This document shows positions 8,984 to 15,686 of a stretch of DNA of 43,526 nucleotides, one piece after another. Positions within the stretch are counted from its first letter, which is position 1. The number at the start of each line of letters is the position of its first letter. The DNA is from Vibrio sp. 10N.286.49.B1 (GTDB lineage: Bacteria; Pseudomonadota; Gammaproteobacteria; Enterobacterales; Vibrionaceae), in NCBI RefSeq assembly GCF_002873335.1, contig NZ_MCUW01000089.1, positions 326,959 to 370,484 of the forward strand. Direction: 5' to 3'. The translations under genes were made by a program, and so were the position numbers. Under the pieces are notes generated by a model. That model ran no database searches. It saw nothing but the letters and a program-made list of their open reading frames with translations, and was not told where the DNA came from.

Positions 8984-9298
8984 TTAGGCTTTAACTAAAT
9001 GCTTGCTACTCAGTAAATGAGTCTTGATTTCTAATACACTCGCAAGTGATGCAAGATCTTCAGTTTGCTTAAGACGCAATGGACTGATTAACCATTCTTC
9101 ATAAGATGACTCGAGGTCCCAGCAACAGTGAACCCAAGTGACCTGAGTGTTATCATTCGATTTTAAAATTTCCCCAAACTGAAAACCGGGGATAGACTCA
9201 GCAGCCTCTTCAATACAGCGTCGGTCAGTCCATACTTTTGCTACATCGCAATCACTTCCATCAACAGCGGTTATCATCATAAAAGAGTGAAAACTCAT
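8984..9298 (-). CDS. Small protein, possibly ferredoxin-like/dimeric alpha-beta barrel
   Basis: A 104-residue soluble protein heading the leftward operon. Not recognised with certainty. The pattern of two predicted beta-alpha-beta halves (FMMITAVDGSDCDVAKVW, then a Trp-rich strand VTWVHCCWDLESSYEEWL followed by a short Leu/Arg helix) recalls the antibiotic-biosynthesis-monooxygenase fold. No catalytic assignment can be made. It lies 37 bp upstream of the amidohydrolase start and directly opposite the divergent LysR gene, so it is probably the first gene under LysR control. Confidence 0.65.
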   Translation of the reverse strand: MSFHSFMMITAVDGSDCDVAKVWTDRRCIEEAAESIPGFQFGEILKSNDNTQVTWVHCCWDLESSYEEWLISPLRLKQTEDLASLASVLEIKTHLLSSKHLVKA

Positions 9299-9368
9299 AT
9301 TTCGTTATCTCTACATGGGTTGGGATAGGTGCTATTTTATAGGGGAAACATCAATTCACCTTATCGCT

Positions 9369-9391
9369 AAGTGAGGACGCGGTTCTCACTT
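9369..9391. promoter_or_regulatory. Candidate operator in the LysR/hydrolase divergent region
   Basis: A perfect 7-bp inverted repeat, AAGTGAG (9369-9375) and CTCACTT (9385-9391), with a 9-bp spacer, lies in the 235-bp region between the divergent LysR gene and the hydrolase operon. Interrupted dyads of this size are typical LysR-type recognition sites. The assignment is positional and has not been compared with other genomes. Confidence 0.45.
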
Positions 9392-9533
9392 TGTTAAGAG
9401 CAATGATGCAGAGAAACAGTGGTGGGGTTAGTGTTGTTCTCATCGTCAGTAAATAAGCGGGCTACGCGAATTACTCATAGTCAGATTTAAGTGATATATT
9501 TAGTCGATCTAACATACTTTTGGGGTACTACGG

Positions 9534-10445
9534 ATGAATTTTAGTCTCGAGCAATTGGTGGCTTTTGTTGCGGTTTATGAGGAACGCTCTTTTAGTAAAG
9601 CAGCAGCAAAACTTAATAAGCATCGCACAACAACCGGGCAGGTTATTGCTAACTTAGAAGACACACTTGCGGTTGAATTGTTGGTTCGAGAGGGGAAATA
9701 CGTAGAGCCGACAGAAGAAGGCCATTTGCTTTATCACTATGCAAAATCGATTATCGATCAATCTAATATCTTTGATAAAATTTCTATGAGTCTTGCCTAT
9801 GGTGAATTGGAATCTATCTCTATAGGTTACTCCAGTATGATACCGCTAGGTTTGTTGCACGCAATACGACGCCAGTTAACAAGTGACTTTCCTAACATGA
9901 AGGTGAACTTTCTAATTAGAAATAAAGCAGAATTGGAAGAAGAAATAAAGGAAGGAAGCATTCATTTTGGTATTGCAAATGTGCATCACGGTAAAGGGAT
10001 GTTCGATATGGACTCTCGTCTAATAGGTTACATTGAGTTCGTGCCTTTTGTGAAAAAAGGAGGTCTTCTCGCACAGATGCCTGCAGAGAGCACACTAGGA
10101 AAGCTGCGAAAAACCAAGCAATATGTTTTAGGGGCTTTTTCGCAGGAAAATTTGAAAGAAAAAGTAGTATTGTCAGCGGTACATGAAGAAGTCGACCAAC
10201 TCGCTTTAATCATAAAAATGTTGCAGGACGATAACTGCTGGGCATGGTTACCTAAAGTTTTATCTGAATCATCTTATACAACCGAACATTTACAGGTTTT
10301 GGACATTGAGCAACTAAAACACGGGCTAAAATTTCCTTTTGCATTGTGGAATCCACACTCCAAACCACTACTGCCCATTAAGAAATCAATAGTAAAGGCT
10401 GTAGATGAATATACACAACATTTTACAGACCTACTTAAGCACTAA
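9534..10445 (+). CDS. LysR-family transcriptional regulator
   Basis: A 303-residue LysR-type regulator. The N-terminal winged helix-turn-helix is seen in LEQLVAFVAVYEERSFSKAA, AAKLNKHRTTTGQVIANLED and ELLVREGKYVEPTEEG. A linker and a periplasmic-binding-protein-like effector domain follow (from about residue 90). The ATG at 9534 is preceded by a GGGG-containing ribosome site. It is divergent from the barrel protein-amidohydrolase-GTPase operon, the classical arrangement for a LysR activator of the adjacent operon. The effector is unknown; a substrate or product of the amidohydrolase would fit. Ends close to a bidirectional terminator shared with the convergent acylase gene. Confidence 0.9.
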   Translation: MNFSLEQLVAFVAVYEERSFSKAAAKLNKHRTTTGQVIANLEDTLAVELLVREGKYVEPTEEGHLLYHYAKSIIDQSNIFDKISMSLAYGELESISIGYSSMIPLGLLHAIRRQLTSDFPNMKVNFLIRNKAELEEEIKEGSIHFGIANVHHGKGMFDMDSRLIGYIEFVPFVKKGGLLAQMPAESTLGKLRKTKQYVLGAFSQENLKEKVVLSAVHEEVDQLALIIKMLQDDNCWAWLPKVLSESSYTTEHLQVLDIEQLKHGLKFPFALWNPHSKPLLPIKKSIVKAVDEYTQHFTDLLKH

Positions 10446-10494
10446 ACTGATGACAATGAATATGGTCGTTTATGTTTTTCTCTGATTTCAAGTA

Positions 10495-10532
10495 AAAAGG
10501 CCAATTTAGTCAAACTGACTAAATTGGCCTTT
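10495..10532. terminator. Bidirectional terminator between lysR-type gene and acylase gene
   Basis: A perfect stem AAAAGGCCAATTTAGTCA (10495-10512) with TGACTAAATTGGCCTTT (10516-10532) and loop AAC. A/T runs at both edges serve the two convergent genes. Confidence 0.9.
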
Positions 10533-10540
10533 GCTGTTAA

Positions 10541-11656
10541 CTACTTAATTTCAACAGAGTTTGCGTTGAATTCCGTTGGAATATCAAAGTACGATACTTT
10601 ACCCGTTGTAAAATCAATGTCTTCTAATTCTACCTTTACATACTCAGGGCTGTGGTATGACTTAATATACATAACCTTATTTTCTAAATCACTTGCCACT
10701 GTCCAAGCCACGGTTTGTGAGTAGTCCTTTCCATCAGTATGACGATACATTTTGTAACCGTTCGGGATTTCAAAAGTGTTCATAATGCTAATGGCAGCAT
10801 GAATACCCTCTTTGGCGCTATCGAAACGAGGCATTTCTTGGCTAAACCGTGCTGCACGAACAAATCGGTTAGCAGCCGTTGGTTCACCATCAAGAGATTG
10901 CAAGCTACCAACATCAAGACCACCAGCCGTTACCTTCTCGTTATTCTGTAGAGGAACAGCTTGATCTTGTGGTAGGTGTGTATAACGCTTCAAGTTTTCC
11001 TGGTGCCATTCAAAACGTGGGTTATTTGTGATCGTACCTAGCGGGTTATCGTGAACTTTCAATTCGCCATTGATGTATTCAATCACAACCGAATTGCCAT
11101 CAGCATCATTGATGTTGAAGTGAACTGTTGGTGAGAAATTCCAATCGTCAGCTTTCGGAACAATAGTCGCATCAATAATATTAGTATTTTTCAGTAGCTC
11201 AACAGCTTCATCAACCGTTTTTGCTTGTGAAAGCACATACGTTGCGATCTGCCAACCTGCAATTGATTCAGCGGATTCATCAGCACTATATTCACTCCAC
11301 TTTGCTGGCTCATACGGAAGGAAGAAAAATACGCCCGTCTGCAAACCATGCTCATTCAGACCTTCAGTGACGATATCTGAGTCATCACCCAGAGCAACCG
11401 TTGTTACCATGCCGTATTTAGCCTTCCAGGTTTTACCGTTAGCACCATCTGGCGTGTAGCCTTGGAAATCATGCCCACGTGGGTAGATCTTCCAAGACCA
11501 ATCGATCATTTCATCGCTGAACTCCATTGTTCGAGCTGCAACTACATCGCCGTTATCAGCGACCAAACGAATACCCGTACATGCGTCAGCCGCCGCTGAT
11601 GCTAAGAGCGAAGTGGCAAGGATTGATGCAGCTAGTTTTTTCATTTTAAATTTCAT
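10541..11656 (-). CDS. Secreted penicillin V acylase / choloylglycine-hydrolase-family amidase
   Basis: N-terminal-nucleophile amidase of the choloylglycine hydrolase (linear amide C-N hydrolase) family. A signal peptide ends ASAAADA just before Cys26; cleavage there exposes the catalytic N-terminal Cys in CTGIRLVADNG. The family Arg (AARTMEF) and the later TEGLNEHGLQTG, NNPRFEWHQ and TAANRFVRAARF blocks are present. 371 residues in total, normal for the Gram-negative periplasmic cluster. Relatives cleave penicillin V, and some cleave N-acyl homoserine lactones, rather than bile salts. The start at 11656 is supported by AAGG eight bases upstream. Convergent with the LysR gene, monocistronic. 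A role in acyl-amide scavenging or signal quenching is inference. Confidence 0.88.
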   Translation of the reverse strand: MKFKMKKLAASILATSLLASAAADACTGIRLVADNGDVVAARTMEFSDEMIDWSWKIYPRGHDFQGYTPDGANGKTWKAKYGMVTTVALGDDSDIVTEGLNEHGLQTGVFFFLPYEPAKWSEYSADESAESIAGWQIATYVLSQAKTVDEAVELLKNTNIIDATIVPKADDWNFSPTVHFNINDADGNSVVIEYINGELKVHDNPLGTITNNPRFEWHQENLKRYTHLPQDQAVPLQNNEKVTAGGLDVGSLQSLDGEPTAANRFVRAARFSQEMPRFDSAKEGIHAAISIMNTFEIPNGYKMYRHTDGKDYSQTVAWTVASDLENKVMYIKSYHSPEYVKVELEDIDFTTGKVSYFDIPTEFNANSVEIK

Positions 11657-12042
11657 TTTTATACCTTAGAAGCAGAACTTAACAAAATCTCAAACAGCGG
11701 AGCTATTCAACTCTATGAACTCAGGGAAGTACTGAACATACATGCCGTTTGGTGCAGCATATGCAAAGTAAACATCACCCATATAACTATTGTTGGTGTG
11801 ATCATTAACTCTTGCTGCTTGGTACTAATCTTAAGCGGATAAAATGATATGGTGAACTCACCTACCGAGGGTTTGGTCCTCACCTAAAAAGTGTTACGCA
11901 TGAATGGGAAGATCTGTGTGAGTGGCATAGTAAAAAGGATACTGTGGTCATGGCGAAATTTCGTTAGTTTTAACTAGAAGTTGGGTCTTCGGGAACAACG
12001 CTCATGGTTATGATTCAGATTGATTGTTGATTTTGGAGCCTG
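11657..12042. other. Gap without a confident gene
   Basis: 386 bp between the acylase start and element end B. The plus strand has a short open stretch from about 11,849 to 11,968 that ends in HSKKDTVVMAKFR and a TAG, which could be a gene remnant, but it has no recognised start or family. The rest should contain the acylase promoter; no clear boxes were identified. Confidence 0.5.
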
Positions 12043-12144
12043 TGTAGTGGATAAGTAAAATTGGCCACTACATTAAAGTTTTTGCTATACCCCAAGTAAT
12101 CCGTAAAACACTAATTTAGTCACCTATATAACACAGTTTTGTCC
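12043..12144 (+). mobile_element. Element end 'B' (type 1 terminus, outer tip at 12,043)
   Basis: Begins TGTAGTGGATAAGTAAAATT, then GGCCACTACA. Its first and last parts form an inverted repeat (TGTAGTGG/CCACTACA). For about 100 bp it aligns with the minus-strand readings of 22,152-22,051 and 26,635-26,534, sharing TTTTGCTATACC, CAAGTAATCCGT, CTAATTTAG and a closing TTTTGTCC. The tyrosine recombinase gene ends about 100 bp further in. End C at 22,152 is oppositely oriented, so B and C could bound one 10.1-kb unit. Confidence 0.6.
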
Positions 12145-12189
12145 AATTGTGTTTTATGAACGCAACCATCAAATTGCGTAAGGACTAAC

Positions 12190-12219
12190 GCCCCTTATCC
12201 TTTACAAGCACTAAGGGGC
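12190..12219. terminator. Hairpin downstream of the integrase gene
   Basis: GCCCCTTA (12,190-12,197) pairs with TAAGGGGC (12,212-12,219) across a 14-base loop, 28 bp past the integrase stop on the minus strand. There is no T-run, so it may be a weak terminator or another structure. Confidence 0.4.
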
Positions 12220-12247
12220 ACTCAAGCTGGTGAAATGAAGCTTCTAG

Positions 12248-14149
12248 TTAACTACCAAGCTCAAAAGGCAAAACACCCTTCAAAATCTCACTGACATCGT
12301 ATTCTTCGATCTTGTCTTTTAGCTGCCTATGAGAGATACGGCCACCATAGGTATCATCTGTAATATTGCCATTCTTGTGCCCAACAAGCTGCTTGAGCAC
12401 CATACAGTTTTTGCCACGCTTCTGAAAATCAAAAATAAACGAGTGTCGTAAACTATAAAGTGACTTATTTTGTCCTTTAAGCTTCATCGGCGTTGAAAAG
12501 TGATTATCGAACCAATCTTCCACTTTGCCGTAGTAGCCAGAGCTTTTAGTATACGTAAGGTCGGGGAATAGCATTCTGCCACTGCTCACAGAATCTATAT
12601 AGGCTTGAAACCCGAGTTTGAATAAGACATTAGGGACAGGGATATAACGAGCAGCACTATCATTCTTTATGCTTTGATCATCATCTTCTTCCTGTATGAC
12701 AAAGCACAACACCTCATCTATCTCTCTGACGTCTTTAACTCTAAGCTGGCAAATCTCATTTGGGCGAGCACCCGTCACCATTACAATCAGCATGATCCAA
12801 TACTGATAGTTTAAGCGTATTTTTTGCCTCGTATTTCGACCAATCTTTCCTTTGGTATACACAGGGTGCGAGAAGATTTCTTTTAGGTCTTCAACCGTAA
12901 ATGGATCCTTTTTATCTTTGTCACCATGAATATTATCAGGTGTGCGCCCCGTTTTTGACTTTGACTTACTAAGCCCCTCAAATGGGTTATACGCGATCTT
13001 CTGATGCTGAACAGCCCAACGATACAGTGTTGAAGCCCGCTCGATATCTCTCAACGCTTGCTCTTCCTTACGAACTGGCAGGCATAGCTCTTTGTTTTTA
13101 TCAATGATTTCATCGACACTTAATCCACCAAAGTGCTTTTTGTTTTTTGTGCCCCTAGCATTTTTAGGGAACAATTTAACCTGTGGAATGATTCGATTAA
13201 CATCATCTCGGCTGACGTTAGACATATCAGGAGACCCAAGCAATTCATGAACAAGGCGGCAGGCCGTCACAACTGCGTCCGCTTCCTTTTTACCCTTATT
13301 CAAGTTTGTTTTTTCAAGTTGGTAGCCTTCAATCACCATTTCAATATCGACAACAACCTCTGATTCAACACTAGGTTGAACTTGTACCTCTACTCGTTCT
13401 TCTGACTGGATAGGCTGCTCAAGATTTTCTGGTACTAGTTCTTGGCTTGACCAACAGTCATCAATGTTGAAGTCATCAGGCAAGGGCTGGGAAGCACCTG
13501 ACTCGTACTCTTGGATTGCCTTAAGAGCGGACTTAGCCCCATCAAGATTTAGTGAGTCAAGACATTGCTGAAAGTCCCGAGTGAATTGACACATTGCAAT
13601 GCAAATATTCTTCTTGTCTTCTCGGCAGTGCAGTGTGTCCAAATTGGATGGGAAGTCATACAAAGAAGCTATCTCGTCTGCAACTTGTATCGGGCTGGCG
13701 TCACGTTGCCATATGGACTCAATAACATCGATAGAGGGTATGCTGCTGTCATCTTTACGCAGAGCGATACGCTGCTTCTGCGCACGAAGTAGATTCGGGT
13801 TACGTTCAAGTAACTGAATATAGGTGGTTAGCTTAGAGAGTGTTTGCCGCTTGGTGGCCTCTAGGTACTCCGACATGTATGTATCGCCGAAGGGCGGCAG
13901 CTTGAGCGCGATGACACTTGAACCACTCGCCTGTCGTCTATCATCAAAACCGTGTTTATCTAACAACTCCAATCTCTCCCAAAGTACCTGCTGCATTTTA
14001 GATGCTTTTAATATAGCTGTATTGAATGAACGAGTGGATAGCGATTTCTTTATTTCACGCCCATTTGGGAAAAAAGATCGAAATCGAGCGGGAATTTGAT
14101 AACGGAAGTACCAGATACCTGAAGAAGAACGTTGAGTAAGATAGCGCAT
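12248..14149 (-). CDS. Large tyrosine recombinase/integrase
   Basis: Phage-type site-specific recombinase of about 633 residues, much longer than the usual 300-450. The N-terminus, with RSSSGIWYFRYQIPARFR, matches the DUF6538-type head seen on some genomic-island integrases. A long variable middle includes an acidic, Gln/Val-rich linker. The C-terminal catalytic domain shows the first Arg in VTGARPNEICQLRV, the second box as YSLRHSF (Tyr replaces the common first His), then LVGHKNGNITDDTYGGR with the nucleophilic Tyr. The ATG at 14149 is chosen; a GTG at 14161 is possible. No partner excisionase was seen. It lies just inside element end B and is the only recombinase inside the B-C interval that is not part of an IS. 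Confidence 0.88.
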   Translation of the reverse strand: MRYLTQRSSSGIWYFRYQIPARFRSFFPNGREIKKSLSTRSFNTAILKASKMQQVLWERLELLDKHGFDDRRQASGSSVIALKLPPFGDTYMSEYLEATKRQTLSKLTTYIQLLERNPNLLRAQKQRIALRKDDSSIPSIDVIESIWQRDASPIQVADEIASLYDFPSNLDTLHCREDKKNICIAMCQFTRDFQQCLDSLNLDGAKSALKAIQEYESGASQPLPDDFNIDDCWSSQELVPENLEQPIQSEERVEVQVQPSVESEVVVDIEMVIEGYQLEKTNLNKGKKEADAVVTACRLVHELLGSPDMSNVSRDDVNRIIPQVKLFPKNARGTKNKKHFGGLSVDEIIDKNKELCLPVRKEEQALRDIERASTLYRWAVQHQKIAYNPFEGLSKSKSKTGRTPDNIHGDKDKKDPFTVEDLKEIFSHPVYTKGKIGRNTRQKIRLNYQYWIMLIVMVTGARPNEICQLRVKDVREIDEVLCFVIQEEDDDQSIKNDSAARYIPVPNVLFKLGFQAYIDSVSSGRMLFPDLTYTKSSGYYGKVEDWFDNHFSTPMKLKGQNKSLYSLRHSFIFDFQKRGKNCMVLKQLVGHKNGNITDDTYGGRISHRQLKDKIEEYDVSEILKGVLPFELGS

Positions 14150-14150
14150 G

Positions 14151-14173
14151 TTTAGTACCACTATTTAGTACCA
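14151..14173. promoter_or_regulatory. Direct repeat at the integrase start
   Basis: TTTAGTACCA occurs at 14,151-14,160 and 14,164-14,173, a 13-bp period, covering the integrase start and leader on the minus strand. It could be an operator or recombinase arm site. Confidence 0.35.
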
Positions 14174-14429
14174 ATTGCTTTCTGAGCTATATTTAAGGGG
14201 TAATTACTTGATAAGTAAGGATAAAGAAGTATGTGGTTACAAGCAGGTTGCGTCCACCCATAAATTAAAAATCAATAACTTACAGTAAAGTTAAAACTAT
14301 AACATGTCCCAAATAAAAACCATAAAGCGTCCTAATATTTAATTCTTCATGACGTTCATCTTAACGATGAAAGAAAGTTACACCAAACAATACTTCGACC
14401 TACGCACTGAATAGCCACCACATCACAAT

Positions 14430-14461
14430 GGAACTGCAGCCGTTTGGAACTGCAGCCGTTT
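14430..14461. repeat. Perfect 16-bp tandem duplication
   Basis: GGAACTGCAGCCGTTT occurs twice without a gap (14,430-14,445 and 14,446-14,461). It lies in the 370-bp gap between the integrase leader and the IS5-type element; nothing else was seen in that gap. Confidence 0.85.
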
Positions 14462-14633
14462 ATAACAAACTTTTGGACATTTCCGAGTTACCAAGTATTT
14501 GAGAGTTTATTCTTTCGCATAACTTTATTTACCCCAAATACATTAGGGCGTGTTGATATTTCGTGAGTGTTTTTTGAACAGCATGGTAAAGAGTTATAAT
14601 TTGCTTCGCCAAAAGTAAACCATAACCAATACC

Positions 14634-14918
14634 ATGCCAAGAACAATGCTAACTGATATTCGCTGGGAACTGCTACTCCAAGTTATGAAAAGTACAGGTC
14701 GTATTTACGATAAAACTGAACATCGAATGACATTTGAAGGGATACTTTATCGAATGAGAACAGGTATTCCTTGGCGAGATCTACCCTCTGAGTTCGGAGA
14801 GTGGAGTACCGTTTACAGACGATTTATTCTTTGGTCAAAGAAAGGGGTTTTAGATAAACTTTTCAAAGCTAATCTAGCATGGCAGATTTTGAATGGGTCT
14901 TTCTTGATGGCTCTATAG
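14634..14918 (+). CDS. IS5-family transposase, N-terminal frame
   Basis: 94 codons holding the DUF4096-type N-terminal domain of IS427-group transposases, with RMRTGIPWRDLPSEFGEWSTVYRR. It overlaps the next frame by about 40 bases. In this group the two frames are normally joined by programmed frameshifting, and the join here would place KLFKANLA before DFEWVFLDGS. Confidence 0.85.
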   Translation: MPRTMLTDIRWELLLQVMKSTGRIYDKTEHRMTFEGILYRMRTGIPWRDLPSEFGEWSTVYRRFILWSKKGVLDKLFKANLAWQILNGSFLMAL

Positions 14919-15649
14919 TTCGAGCGCATCAGCATAGTACAGGTGCAGCTACTGAAAGCTCAGAGCAAATAGGAAAAAGTTGCGGGGGCAACTCAACCAA
15001 AATTCACTTAGCCGTAGATAGTGGTGGTCTGCCGATTTGCTTTGATTTATCAGAAGGACAACGCCACGATATAGTGCATGCCGAAAGCTTAGTTGAACAA
15101 CTCGATGAAGTTAATACTATCGTTTGTGATAAAGGCTATGACAGCGAACCTTTCCGTACTTTTGTGGTAAGGAAAATGCCGTGTGTGACTTTGGTGTTCG
15201 TAGATGGCTCGATTGTCCGAGCCCATCAACATAGCACTGGCGCAACGACTTGTGATACAGAGTGTATTGGTAAAAGCCGCGGAGGAAATACAACTAAAAC
15301 TCACTTGGTTGTTGATAGTGGTGGTCTACCCGTTTATTTCGAGCTTTCTGAAGGACAGCGACATGATATCACTCACGCTGAAAGTCTTGTCGACCACCTT
15401 AAAGAAGTTAACATGTTTATTGCAGATAAAGACGGTGATACAGTGATAGCTAAACGAAATTATGGGCAAGATATTGATAAAGACACGATGGATTGGTGTT
15501 TATATAAGTATCGTCATTTAGTAGAGAATGCATTCGCAAGAATCAAACACTATCGTTCAATATCAAGTCGTTACGATAAACTATCAAGAAACTATGCCAG
15601 CATGCTATCGCTGGCATTCCTAATAATGTGGTTACCAATGCATGCTTAA
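14879..15649 (+). CDS. IS5-family transposase catalytic frame with tandemly duplicated core
   Basis: 256 codons, DDE transposase. First copy: FLDGSIVRAHQHSTGAA (first catalytic Asp), GGLPICFDLSEGQRHD and VCDKGYDSE (second Asp), up to about residue 98. The protein then restarts with FVDGSIVRAHQHSTGAT, GGLPVYFELSEGQRHD and ADKDGDT, and ends with YRHLVENAFARIKHYR (catalytic Glu). The two copies lie about 297 bp apart and differ at many codons, so this is a fusion of two diverged copies rather than a recent duplication. The product is probably inactive. Confidence 0.8.
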   Translation: MADFEWVFLDGSIVRAHQHSTGAATESSEQIGKSCGGNSTKIHLAVDSGGLPICFDLSEGQRHDIVHAESLVEQLDEVNTIVCDKGYDSEPFRTFVVRKMPCVTLVFVDGSIVRAHQHSTGATTCDTECIGKSRGGNTTKTHLVVDSGGLPVYFELSEGQRHDITHAESLVDHLKEVNMFIADKDGDTVIAKRNYGQDIDKDTMDWCLYKYRHLVENAFARIKHYRSISSRYDKLSRNYASMLSLAFLIMWLPMHA

Positions 15650-15686
15650 AGGTAGCCTCCAAAGATCAACACGCCCTAGCAGTGAG

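Larger units (their letters stand above)
14546..15676 (+). mobile_element. IS5-family (IS427/IS1031-like) insertion sequence with an internal duplication
   Basis: Terminal inverted repeats GGGCGTGTTGAT at the left and ATCAACACGCCC at the right end bound 1,131 bp. A TA dinucleotide on each side is a possible target duplication, as expected for this group. Inside are two overlapping transposase frames. The second frame contains two diverged copies of the same central catalytic region, so the element is longer than a simple copy and looks like a recombinant of two related elements. It inserted between the integrase and the metalloprotease gene. Confidence 0.85.

Noticed and set aside
1655..11827. 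GCTTGGTACTA at 1,655 and 11,817 as an attachment-site pair resembling the integrase leader repeat
   Set aside because: An 11-bp match is expected many times by chance in a window of this size, and the flanks do not extend it.
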